In this document: positions 10,790 through 22,314 of the stretch, piece after piece
Numbering within the stretch: position 1 is the first letter of the stretch
How the letters are laid out: every line of letters starts with the position of its first letter
Origin: Auanema rhodensis
Taxonomy: Eukaryota; Nematoda; Chromadorea; Rhabditida; Rhabditidae
Reading direction: 5' to 3'
Assembly: GCA_964057225.1 (NCBI GenBank)
Contig: OZ059899.1
Coordinates: 9,920,001-9,984,000 of the forward strand
DNA: 64,000 nucleotides
The notes under the pieces: generated by a model
Told to the model about the DNA's origin: nothing
Database searches by the model: none
The model's input: the letters and a program-made list of their open reading frames with translations, nothing else
Position numbers and translations under genes: made by a program

Positions 10790-13444
10790 CATTTCACTTG
10801 TCATTTATAAAAATCGAATTTATCTTCTTCAACGATTTGTTTTGCAATGTGTCATAAGAATTTCATAGTTGAACAAAACGTTTTTTAAGAAGTTTTTTTG
10901 TTGTCAACATATATATTTTCCTGGAATTCGAAAGCATTTGGGATGGAAATTAGAAAGAAAAGAACTAGTTTTTCCTACTTTAAAACAAACAATAAGAAAT
11001 AAAATGAAAAAGATTGTTAGATATCCAATTTAAACTTATACATTTACTTCGATAAAGAGCCTATTAGTTTGAAATTTTATGTCTTACAGTTCTCCAACAG
11101 AACAGACTGATCCTGATTTCTCTATGATTACATAAAACTTTCGTTTGATATAAAAGCATATTGGATAGAAATTTCGAAAGCATTTTGGATGGAAATTAGA
11201 ACGAAAAGAACTAGTTTTTTCTATTTTAAAACAAACAATAATAAACAAAATGAAAAGATTGTTAGATATCCAATTTAAACTTATACATTTACTTCGATAA
11301 AGAGCCTATTAGTTTGAAATTTTATGTCTTACAGTTCTCCAACAGAACAGACTGATCCTGATTTCTCTATGATTACATAAAACTCTCGTTTGATATACAA
11401 AATAGAGAGGAATAACGTTTCCAGGATATCAATGATATCGAATCTAGTGATATTGTGAAAAAATGTGATGTCAGCTCCATAGTTTTTCTCTTAATTTCTC
11501 TCATCACAATAGTCTTAGTTTTTTTTTCATAAGAGTTTCTGAAATCTTAGTTGAACAAGGCAGTATATATTTTTTTCTGGAATTCGAAAGCATTTCGGAT
11601 GGAAATTAGAAAGAAAAGAACTAGTTTTTCTTACTTTAAAACAAACAATAAGAAATAAAATGAAAAAGATTGTTAGATATCCAATTTAAACTTATACATT
11701 TACTTCGATAAAGAGCCTATTAGTTTGAAATTTTATGTCTTACAGTTCTCCAACAGAACAGACTGATCCTGATTTCTCTATGATTACATAAAACTTTCGT
11801 TTGATATAAAAGCATATTGGATAGAAATTTCGAAAGCATTTTGGATGGAAATTAGAACGAAAAGAACTAGTTTTTTCTATTTTAAAACAAACAATAATAA
11901 ACAAAATGAAAAGATTGTTAGATATCCAATTTAAACTTATACATTTACTTCGATAAAGAGCCTATTAGTTTGAAATTTTATGTCTTACAGTTCTCCAACA
12001 GAACAGACTGATCCTGATTTCTCTATGATTACATAAAACTCTCGTTTGATATACAAAATAGAGAGGAATAACGTTTCCAGGATATCAATGATATCGAATC
12101 TAGTGATATTGTGGAAAAATGTGATGTCAGCTCCATAGTTTTTCTCTTAATTTCTCTCATCACAATAGTCTTAGTTTTTTTTTCATAAGAGTTTCTGAAA
12201 TCTTAGTTGAACAAGGCAGTATATATTTTTTTCTGGAATTCGAAAGCATTTGGGATAGAAATTAGAAAGAAAAGAACTAGTTTTTCTTACTTTAAAACAA
12301 ACAATGAGAAATAAAATGAAAAAGATTGTTAGATATCCAATTTAAACTTATACATTTACTTCGATAAAGAGCCTATTAGTTTGAAATTTTATGTCTTACA
12401 GTTCTCCAACAGAACAGACTGATCCTGATTTCTCTATGATTACATAAAACTCTCGTTTGATATACAAAAAGGAGAGGAATAACGTTTCCAGGATATCAAT
12501 GATATCGAATCTAGTGATATTGTGGAGAAATGTAATGTCAGCTCCATAGTTTTTCTCTTAATTTCTCTCATCACAATAGTCTTAGTTTTTTTTCATGAGA
12601 GTTTCTGAAATCTTAGTTGAACAAGGCAGAATATATTTTTTTCTGGAATTCGAAAGCATTTAGGATGGAAATTAGAAAGAAAAGAACTAGTTTTTCCTAC
12701 TTTAAAACAAACAATAAGAAATAAAATGAAAAAGATTGTTAGATATCCAATTTAAACTTATACATTTACTTCGATAAAGAGCCTATTAGTTTGAAATTTT
12801 ATGTCTTACAGTTCTCCAACAGAACAGACTGATCCTGATTTCTCTATGATTACATAAAACTTTCGTTTGATATACAAAAAGGAGAGGAATAACGTTTCCA
12901 GGATATCAATGATATCGAATCTAGTGATATTGTAGAAAAATGTAATGTCAGCTCCATAGTTTTTCTCTTAATTTCTCTCATCACAATAGTCTTAGTTTTT
13001 TTTCATGAGAGTTTCTGAAATCTTAGTTGAACAAGGCAGTATATATTTTTTTCTGGAATTCGAAAGCATTTAGGATGGAAATTAGAAAGAAAAGAACTAG
13101 TTTTTCCTACTTTAAAACAAACAATAAGAAATAAAATGAAAAAGATTGTTAGATATCCAATTTATACTTATACATTTACTTCGATAAAGAGCCTATTAGT
13201 TTGAAATTTTATGTCTTACAGTTCTCCAACAGAACAGACTGATCCTGATTTCTCTATGATTTCATAAAACTCTCGTTTGATATACAAAAAGGAGAGGAAT
13301 AACGTTTCCAGGATATCAATGATATCGAATCTAGTGATATTGTAGAAAAATGTAATGTCAGCTCCATAGTTTTTCTCTTAATTTCTCTCATCACAATAGT
13401 CTTAGTTTTTTTTCATAAGAGTTTCTGAAATCTTAGTTGAACAA

Positions 13445-13517
13445 GGCCGCGTGGCGCAATGGATAACGCGTCTGCCTACGGAGCAGAAGATTGTAGGTTC
13501 GAATCCTGCCGTGGTCG
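13445..13517 (+). tRNA. tRNA-Arg-ACG: tRNA-Arg (ACG), copy 5, intact
   Basis: This is a complete 73-nt gene identical by eye to copies 2-4. The stems, box A, box B and discriminator G73 are all kept. Confidence 0.95.
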
Positions 13518-13521
13518 TAAA

Positions 13522-13528
13522 TTTTTTT
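13522..13528 (+). terminator. Pol III T7 terminator of tRNA copy 5
   Basis: Seven T residues, five bases after the tRNA end. Confidence 0.85.
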
Positions 13529-14297
13529 CATTTCACTTGTCATTTATAAAAATCGAATTCATCTTCTTCAACGATTTGTTTTGCAATGTGTCATAAGAAT
13601 TTCATAGTTGAACAAAACGTTTTTTAAGAAGTTTTTTTGTTGTCAACATATATATTTTCCTGGAATTCGAAAGCATTTGGGATGGAAATTAGAAAGAAAA
13701 GAACTAGTTTTTCCTACTTTAAAACAAACAATAAGAAATAAAATGAAAAAGATTGTTAGATATCCAATTTAAACTTATACATTTACTTCGATAAAGAGCC
13801 TATTAGTTTGAAATTTTATGTCTTACAGTTCTCCAACAGAACAGACTGATCCTGATTTCTCTATGATTACATAAAACTCTCGTTTGATATAAAAGCATAT
13901 TGGATAGAAATTTCGAAAGCATTTTGGATGAAAATTAGAAAGAAAAGAACTAGTTTTTCCTACTTTAAAACAAACAATAAGAAATAAAATGAAAAAGATT
14001 GTTAGATATCCAATTTAAACTTATACATTTACTTCGATAAAGAGCCTATTAGTTTGAAATTTTATGTCTTACAGTTCTCCAACAGAACAGACTGATCCTG
14101 ATTTCTCTATGATTACATAAAACTCTCGTTTGATATACAAAAAGGAGAGGAATAACGTTTCCAGGATATCAATGATATCGAATCTAGTGATATTGTAGAA
14201 AAATGTAATGTCAGCTCCATAGTTTTTCTCTTTATTTCTCTCATCACAATAGTCTTAGTTTTTTTTCATAAGAGTTTCTGAAATCTTAGTTGAACAA

Positions 14298-14370
14298 GGC
14301 CGCGTGGCGCAATGGATAACGCATCTGCCTACGGAGCAGAAGATTGTAGGTTCGAATCCTGCCGTGGTCG
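14298..14370 (+). tRNA. tRNA-Arg-ACG: tRNA-Arg (ACG), copy 6, A26 variant
   Basis: This 73-nt tRNA matches copies 2-5 except for A instead of G at position 26 (14323), the base between the D and anticodon stems. Either purine is tolerated there in tRNAs in general, so the fold should be unaffected. All stems, boxes A and B and the ACG anticodon are retained. Confidence 0.93.
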
Positions 14371-14374
14371 TAAA

Positions 14375-14381
14375 TTTTTTT
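14375..14381 (+). terminator. Pol III T7 terminator of tRNA copy 6
   Basis: Seven T residues, five bases after the tRNA end. Confidence 0.85.
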
Positions 14382-14706
14382 CATTTCACTTGTCATTTAT
14401 AAAAATCGAATTTATCCTCTTCAACGATTATTTTTGCAATGTGTCATAAGAATTTCATAGTTGAACAAAACGTTTTTTAAGAAGTTTTTTTGTTGTCAAC
14501 ATATATATTTTCCTGGAATTCGAAAGCATTTGGGATGGAAATTAGAAAGAAAAGAACTAGTTTTTTCTACTTTAAAACAAACAATAAGAAATAAAATGAA
14601 AAAGATTGTTAGATATCCAATTTAAACTTATACATTTACTTTGATAAAGAGCCTATTAGTTTGAAATTTTATGTCTTACAGTTCTCCAACAGAACAGACT
14701 GATCCT

Positions 14707-16749
14707 GATTTCTCTATGATTACATAAAACTCTTGTTTGATATACAAAATAGAGAGGAATAACGTTTCCAGGATATCAATGATATCGAATCTAGTGATAT
14801 TGTAGAAAAATGTAATGTCAGCTTCATAGTTTTTCTCTTAATTTCTCTCATCACAATAGTCTTAGTTTTTTTTCATAAGAGTTTCTGAAATCTTAGTTGA
14901 ACAAGGCAGTATATATTTTTTTCTGGAATTCGAAAGCATTTGGGATGGAAATTAGAAAGAAAAGAACTAGTTTTTCCTACTTTAAAACAAACAATAAGAA
15001 ATAAAATGAAAAAGATTGTTAGATATCCATTTTAAACTTATACATTTACTTCGATAAAGAGCCTATTAGTTTGAAATTTTATGTCTTACAGTTCTCCAAC
15101 AGAACAGACTGATCCTGATTTTTCTACGATTACATAAAACTCTCGTTTGATATAAAAGCATATTGGATAGAAATTTCGAAAGCATTTTGGATGGAAATTA
15201 GAACGAAAAGAACTAGTTTTTTCTATTTTAAAACAAACAATAATAAACAAAATGAAAAGATTGTTAGATATCCAATTTAAACTTATACATTTACTTCGAT
15301 AAAGAGCCTATTAGTTTGAAATTTTATGTCTTACAGTTCTCCAACAGAACAGACTGATCCTGATTGCTCTATGATTACATAAAACTCTCGTTTGATATAA
15401 AAGCATATTGGATAGAAATTTCGAAAGCATTTTGGATGGAAATTAGAACGAAAAGAACTAGTTTTTCTATTTTAAAACAAACAATAATAAACAAAATGAA
15501 AAGATTGTTAGATATCCAATTTAAACTTATACATTTACTTCGATAAAGAGCCTATTAGTTTGAAATTTTATGTCTTACAGTTCTCCAACAGAACAGACTG
15601 ATCCTGATTGCTCTATGATTACATAAAACTCTCGTTTGATATAAAAGCATATTGGATAGAAATTTCGAAAGCATTTTGGATGGAAATTAGAACGAAAAGA
15701 ACTAGTTTTTCTATTTTAAAACAAACAATAATAAACAAAATGAAAAGATTGTTAGATATCCAATTTAAACTTATACATTTACTTCGATAAAGAGCCTATT
15801 AGTTTGAAATTTTATGTCTTACAGTTCTCCAACAGAACAGACTGATCCTGATTGCTCTATGATTACATAAAACTCTCGTTTGATATAGAAGCATATTGGA
15901 TAGAAATTTCGAAAGCATTTTGGATGGAAATTTGAAAGAAAAGAACTAGTTTTTTCTACTTTAAAACAAACAATAAGAAATAAAATGAAAAAGATTGTTA
16001 GATATCCAATGTAAACTTATACATTTACTTCGATAAAGAGCCTATTAGTTCGAAATTTTATGTCTTACAGTTCTCCAACAGAACAGACTGATCCTGATTT
16101 CTCTATGATTACATAAAACTCTCGTTTGATATAAAAGCATATTGGATAGAAATTTCGAAAGCATTTTGGATGGAAATTAGAACGAAAAGAACTAGTTTTT
16201 TCTATTTTAAAACAAACAATAATAAACAAAATGAAAAGATTGTTAGATATCCAATTTTAACTTATACATTTACTTCGATGAAGAGCCTATTAGATTGAAT
16301 TTTTATGTCTTACAGTTCTCCAACAGAACAGACTTATCCTGATTTTTCTACGATTACATAAAACTCTCGTTTGATATACAAAAAGGAGAGGAATAACGTT
16401 TCCAGGATATCAATGATATCGAATCTAGTGATATTGTAGAAAAATGTAATGTCAGCTCCATAGTTTTTCTCTTAATTTCTCTCATCACAATAGTCTTAGA
16501 TTTTTTCATAAGAGTTTCTGAAATCTTAGTTGAACAAGGCAGTATATATTTTTTTCTGGAATTCGAAAGCATTTGGGATGGAAATTAGAAAGAAAAGAAC
16601 TAGTTTTTCCTACTTTAAAACAAACAATAAGAAATAAAATGAAAAAGATTGTTAGATATCCAATTTAAACTTATACATTTACTTCGATAAAGAGCCTATT
16701 AGTTTGAAATTTTATGTTTTACAGTTCTCCAACAGAACAGACTGATCCT
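14707..16749 (+). repeat. L, five S, L block
   Basis: Unit starts are 14707 (L), 15117, 15362, 15606, 15850, 16096 (five S) and 16341 (L). The second and third S are 244 bp because they have five T rather than six in 'agtttttctatttt'. The fourth S belongs to a subtype with 'gatatagaagcat' and 'gaaatttgaaag'. The block through the early part of the fourth S reappears 17796 bp downstream. There are only short reading frames, with no sign of a gene. Confidence 0.9.
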
Positions 16750-19700
16750 GATTTCTCTATGATTACATAAAACTCTCGTTTGATATAAAAGCATATTGGA
16801 TAGAAATTTCGAAAGCATTTTGGATGGAAATTAGAACGAAAAGAACTAGTTTTTTCTATTTTAAAACAAACAATAATAAACAAAATGAAAAGATTGTTAG
16901 ATATCCAATTTTAACTTATACATTTACTTCGATGAAGAGCCTATTAGATTGAATTTTCATGTCTTACAGTTCTCCAACAGAACAGACTTATCCTGATTTT
17001 TCTACGATTACATAAAACTCTCGTTTGATATACAGAAAGGGGAGGAATAACGTTTCCAGGATATCAATGATATCGAATCTAGTGATATTGTAGAAAAATG
17101 TAATGTCAGCTCCATAGTTTTTCTCTTAATTTCTCTCATCACAATAGTCTTAGTTTTTTTTCATAAGAGTTTCTGAAATCTTAGTTGAACAAGGCAGTAT
17201 ATATTTTTTTCTGGAATTCGAAAGCATTTGGGATGAAAATTAGAAAGAAAAGAACTAGTTTTTCCTACTTTAAAACAAACAATAAGAAATAAAATGAAAA
17301 AGATTGTTAGATATCCAATTTAAACTTATACATTTACTTCGATAAAGAGCCTATTAGTTTGAAATTTTATGTCTTACAGTTCTCCAACAGAACAGACTGA
17401 TCCTGATTTCTCTATGATTACATAAAACTCTCGTTTGATATAAAAGCATATTGGATAGAAATTTCGAAAGCATTTTGGATGGAAATTAGAACGAAAAGAA
17501 CTAGTTTTTTCTATTTTAAAACAAACAATAATAAACAAAATGAAAAGATTGTTAGATATCCAATTTTAACTTATACATTTACTTCGATGAAGAGCCTATT
17601 AGATTGAATTTTTATGTCTTACAGTTCTCCAACAGAACAGACTGATCCTGATTTTTCTACGATTACATAAAACTCTCGTTTGATATACAAAAAGGAGAGG
17701 AATAACGTTTCCAGGATATCAATGATATCGAATCTAGTGATATTGTAGAAAAATGTAATGTCAGCTCCATAGTTTTTCTCTTAATTTCTCTCATCACAAT
17801 AGTCTTAGTTTTTTTTCATAAGAGTTTCTGAAATCTTAGTTGAACAAGGCAGTATATATTTTTTTCTGGAATTCGAAAGCATTTGGGATGAAAATTAGAA
17901 AGAAAAGAACTAGTTTTTCCTACTTTAAAACAAACAATAAGAAATAAAATGAAAAAGATTGTTAGATATCCAATTTAAACTTATACATTTACTTCGATAA
18001 AGAGCCTATTAGTTTGAAATTTTATGTCTTACAGTTCTCCAACAGAACAGACTGATCCTGATTTCTCTATGATTACATAAAACTCTCGTTTGATATAAAA
18101 GCATATTGGATAGAAATTTCGAAAGCATTTTGGATGGAAATTAGAACGAAAAGAACTAGTTTTTTCTATTTTAAAACAAACAATAATAAACAAAATGAAA
18201 AGATTGTTAGATATCCAATTTTAACTTATACATTTACTTCGATGAAGAGCCTATTAGATTGAATTTTTATGTCTTACAGTTCTCCAACAGAACAGACTGA
18301 TCCTGATTTTTCTACGATTACATAAAACTCTCGTTTGATATACAAAAAGGAGAGGAATAACGTTTCCAGGATATCAATGATATCGAATCTAGTGATATTG
18401 TAGAAAAATGTAATGTCAGCTCCATAGTTTTTCACTTAATTTCTCTCATCACAATAGTCTTAGTTTTTTTTCATAAGAGTTTCTGAAATCTTAGTTGAAC
18501 AAGGCAGTATATATTTTTTTCTGGAATTCGAAAGCATTTGGGATGAAAATTAGAAAGAAAAGAACTAGTTTTTCCTACTTTAAAACAAACAATAAGAAAT
18601 AAAATGAAAAAGATTGTTAGATATCCAATTTAAACTTATACATTTACTTCGATAAAGAGCCTATTAGTTTGAAATTTTATGTCTTACAGTTCTCCAACAG
18701 AACAGACTGATCCTGATTTCTCTATGATTACATAAAACTCTCGTTTGATATAAAAGCATATTGGATAGAAATTTCAAAAGCATTTTGGATGGAAATTAGA
18801 ACGAAAAGAACTAGTTTTTTCTATTTTAAAACAAACAATAATAAACAAAATGAAAAGATTGTTAGATATCCAATTTTAACTTATACATTTACTTCGATGA
18901 AGAGCCTATTAGATTGAATTTTTATGTCTTACAGTTCTCCAACAGAACAGACTGATCCTGATTTTTCTACGATTACATAAAACTCTCGTTTGATATACAA
19001 AAAGGAGAGGAATAACGTTTCCAGGAAATCAATGATATCGAATCTAGTGATATTGTAGAAAAATGTAATGTCAGCTCCATAGTTTTTCTCTTAATTTCTC
19101 TCATCACAATAGTCTTAGTTTTTTTTCATAAGAGTTTCTGAAATCTTAGTTGAACAAGGCAGTATATATTTTTTTCTGGAATTCGAAAGCATTTGGGATG
19201 GAAATTAGAAAGAAAAGAACTAGTTTTTCCTACTTTAAAACAAACAATAAGAAATAAAATGAAAAAGATTGTTAGATATCCAATTTAAACTTATACATTT
19301 ACTTCGATAAAGAGCCTATTAGTTTGAAATTTTATGTCTTACAGTTCTCCAACAGAACAGACTGATCCTGATTTTTCTACGATTACATAAAACTCTCGTT
19401 TGATATACAAAAAGGAGAGGAATAACGTTTCCAGGATATCAATGATATCGAATCTAGTGATATTGTAGAAAAATGTAATGTCAGCTCCATAGTTTTTCTC
19501 TTAATTTCTCTCATCACAATAGTCTTAGTTTTTTTCATAAGAGTTTCTGAAATCTTAGTTGAACAAGGCAGTATATATTTTTTTCTGGAATTCGAAAGCA
19601 TTTGGGATGAAAATTAGAAAGAAAAGAACTAGTTTTTCCTACTTTAAAACAAACAATAAGAAATAAAATGAAAAAGATTGTTAGATATCCAATTTAAACT

Positions 19701-20679
19701 TATACATTTACTTCGATAAAGAGCCTATTAGTTTGAAATTTTATGTCTTACAGTTCTCCAACAGAACAGACTGATCCTGATTTCTCTATGATTACATAAA
19801 ACTCTCGTTTGATATAAAAGCATATTGGATAGAAATTTCGAAAGCATTTTGGATGGAAATTAGAAAGAAAAGAACTAGTTTTTCCTACTTTAAAACAAAC
19901 AATAAGAAATAAAATGAAAAAGATTGTTAGATATCCAATTTAAACTTATACATTTACTTCGATAAAGAGCCTATTACTTTGAAATTTTATGTCTTACAGT
20001 TCTCCAACAGAACAGATTGATCCTGATTTCTCTATGATTACATAAAACTCTCGTTTGATACAAAAGCATATTGGATAGAAATTTCGAAAGCATTTTGGAT
20101 GGAAATTAGAACGAAAAGAACTAGTTTTTTCTATTTTAAAACAAACAATAATAAACAAAATGAAAAGATTGTTAGATATCCAATTTTAACTTATACATTT
20201 ACTTCGATGAAGAGCCTATTAGATTGAATTTTTATGTCTTACAGTTCTCCAACAGAACAGACTGATCCTGATTTTTCTACGATTACATAAAACTCTCGTT
20301 TGATATACAAAAAGGAGAGGAATAACGTTTCCAGGAAATCAATGATATCGAATCTAGTGATATTGTAGAAAAATGTAATGTCAGCTCCATAGTTTTTCTC
20401 TTAATTTCTCTCATCACAATAGTCTTAGTTTTTTTTCATAAGAGTTTCTGAAATCTTAGTTGAACAAGGCAGTATATATTTTTTTCTGGAATTCGAAAGC
20501 ATTTGGGATGAAAATTAGAAAGAAAAGAACTAGTTTTTCCTACTTTAAAACAAACAATAAGAAATAAAATGAAAAAGATTGTTAGATATCCAATTTAAAC
20601 TTATACATTTATTTCGATAAAGAGCCTATTAGTTTGAAATTTTATGTCTTACAGTTCTCCAACAGAACAGACTGATCCT
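16750..20679 (+). repeat. S-L dimer higher-order repeat, first block
   Basis: Unit starts are S 16750, L 16995, S 17405, L 17650, S 18060, L 18305, S 18715, L 18960, L 19370, S 19779, S 20025 and L 20270. The S-L dimer repeats at exactly 655 bp between 17405, 18060 and 18715. The L units mostly read 'gggatgaaaat' rather than 'gggatggaaat', and the S units end 'ttttaactt', 'gatgaagagcc', 'agattgaattttta'. The dimer is the commonest higher-order unit in the window. There is no gene. Confidence 0.9.
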
Positions 20680-22314
20680 GATTTTTCTACGATTACATAA
20701 AACTCTCGTTTGATATAAAAGCATATTGGATAGAAATTTCGAAAGCATTTTGGATGGAAATTAGAACGAAAAGAACTAGTTTTTTCTATTTTAAAACAAA
20801 CAATAATAAACAAAATGAAAAGATTGTTAGATATCCAATTTAAACTTATACATTTACTTCGATAAAGAGCCTATTAGTTTGAAATTTTATGTCTTACAGT
20901 TCTCCAACAGAACAGACTGATCCTGATTGCTCTATGATTACATAAAACTCTCGTTTGATATAAAAGCATATTGGATAGAAATTTCGAAAGCATTTTGGAT
21001 GGAAATTAGAACGAAAAGAACTAGTTTTTCTATTTTAAAACAAACAATAATAAACAAAATGAAAAGATTGTTAGATATCCAATTTAAACTTATACATTTA
21101 CTTCGATAAAGAGCCTATTAGTTTGAAATTTTATGTCTTACAGTTTTCCAACAGAACAGACTGATCCTGATTGCTCTATGATTACATAAAACTCTCGTTT
21201 GATATAAAAGCATATTGGATAGAAATTTCGAAAGCATTTTGGATGGAAATTAGAACGAAAAGAACTAGTTTTTCTATTTTAAAACAAACAATAATAAACA
21301 AAATGAAAAGATTGTTAGATATCCAATTTAAACTTATACATTTACTTCGATAAAGAGCCTATTAGTTTGAAATTTTATGTCTTACAGTTCTCCAACAGAA
21401 CAGACTGATCCTGATTGCTCTATGATTACATAAAACTCTCGTTTGATATAGAAGCATATTGGATAGAAATTTCGAAAGCATTTTGGATGGAAATTTGAAA
21501 GAAAAGAACTAGTTTTTCCTACTTTAAAACAAACAATAAGAAATAAAATGAAAAAGATTGTTAGATATCCAATTTAAACTTATACATTTACTTCGATGAA
21601 GAGCCTATTAGATTGAATTTTTATGTCTTACAGTTCTCCAACAGAACAGACTGATCCTGATTTCTCTATGATTACATAAAACTCTCGTTTGATATAAAAG
21701 CATATTGGATAGAAATTTCGAAAGCATTTTGGATGGAAATTTGAAAGAAAAGAACTAGTTTTTCCTACTTTAAAACAAACAATAAGAAATAAAATGAAAA
21801 AGATTGTTAGATATCCAATTTTAACTTATACATTTACTTCGATGAAGAGCCTATTAGATTGAATTTTTATGTCTTACAGTTCTCCAACAGAACAGACTGA
21901 TCCTGATTTTTCTACGATTACATAAAACTCTCGTTTGATATACAAAAAGGAGAGGAATAACGTTTCCAGGATATCAATGATATCGAATCTAGTGATATTG
22001 TAGAAAAATGTAATGTCAGCTCCATAGTTTTTCTCTTAATTTTTCTCATCACAATAGTCTTAGTTTTTTTTCATAAGAGTTTCTGAAATCTTAGTTGAAC
22101 AAGGCAGTATATATTTTTTTCTGGAATTCGAAAGCATTTGGGATGGAAATTAGAAAGAAAAGAACTAGTTTTTCCTACTTTAAAACAAACAATAAGAAAT
22201 AAAATGAAAAAGATTGTTAGATATCCAATTTAAACTTATACATTTACTTCGATAAAGAGCCTATTAGTTTGAAATTTTATGTCTTACAGTTCTCCAACAG
22301 AACAGACTGATCCT
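20680..22314 (+). repeat. Five S plus L block
   Basis: S units start at 20680, 20925, 21169, 21413 and 21659, followed by L at 21905. The composition matches blocks at about 33, 48 and 51 kb: two 244-bp S with the five-T variant, one S with 'tagaagcat', and two S with 'gaaatttgaaag' in place of 'gaaattagaacg'. Confidence 0.9.

Larger units (their letters stand above)
10508..11114 (+). repeat. T unit 4 (607 bp)
   Basis: This standard T unit is preceded by six consecutive L units (8045-10507). It is followed by an S unit whose start reads 'aactttcgtttg', the same private variant as the S unit after T unit 3 at 7800. The T-S pair was therefore probably duplicated together. Confidence 0.92.
13247..13853 (+). 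repeat. T unit 5 (607 bp)
   Basis: This standard T unit has one change in the 3' flank, 'atcgaattcatc' for 'atcgaatttatc' near 13553, which adds an EcoRI site. The unit is exactly absent from the related segment at about 31 kb (see findings). Confidence 0.92.
5158..14706 (+). repeat. tRNA-bearing domain of the satellite
   Basis: Unit order is T L T L T S L L L L L L T S L S L L L T S T. Six of the seven T units of the window are here, at 5158, 6176, 7193, 10508, 13247 and 14100. In the first part T alternates with single L units, giving a T-L dimer of about 1017-1018 bp (5158-6175 and 6176-7192). L units in this domain often carry 'ttgtggaaaaatg' and a nine-T run. All tRNAs point the same way as the unit. 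Confidence 0.93.
14100..14706 (+). repeat. T unit 6 (607 bp), variant flank
   Basis: This T unit's 3' flank reads 'acgattatttttgcaatg' where units 1-5 read 'acgatttgttttgcaatg'. Only T unit 7 shares this variant. The L unit after it carries 'ctcttgtttg' and 'gtcagcttcatag', also shared with the unit after T unit 7. Confidence 0.92.

Noticed and set aside
5158-14706. Protist tRNA-array unit of the Entamoeba kind
   Set aside because: Those arrays have tRNA genes in every unit with simple-repeat spacers. Here most units lack a tRNA and the spacer is a complex satellite, so I do not favour it, though the organism is not established.
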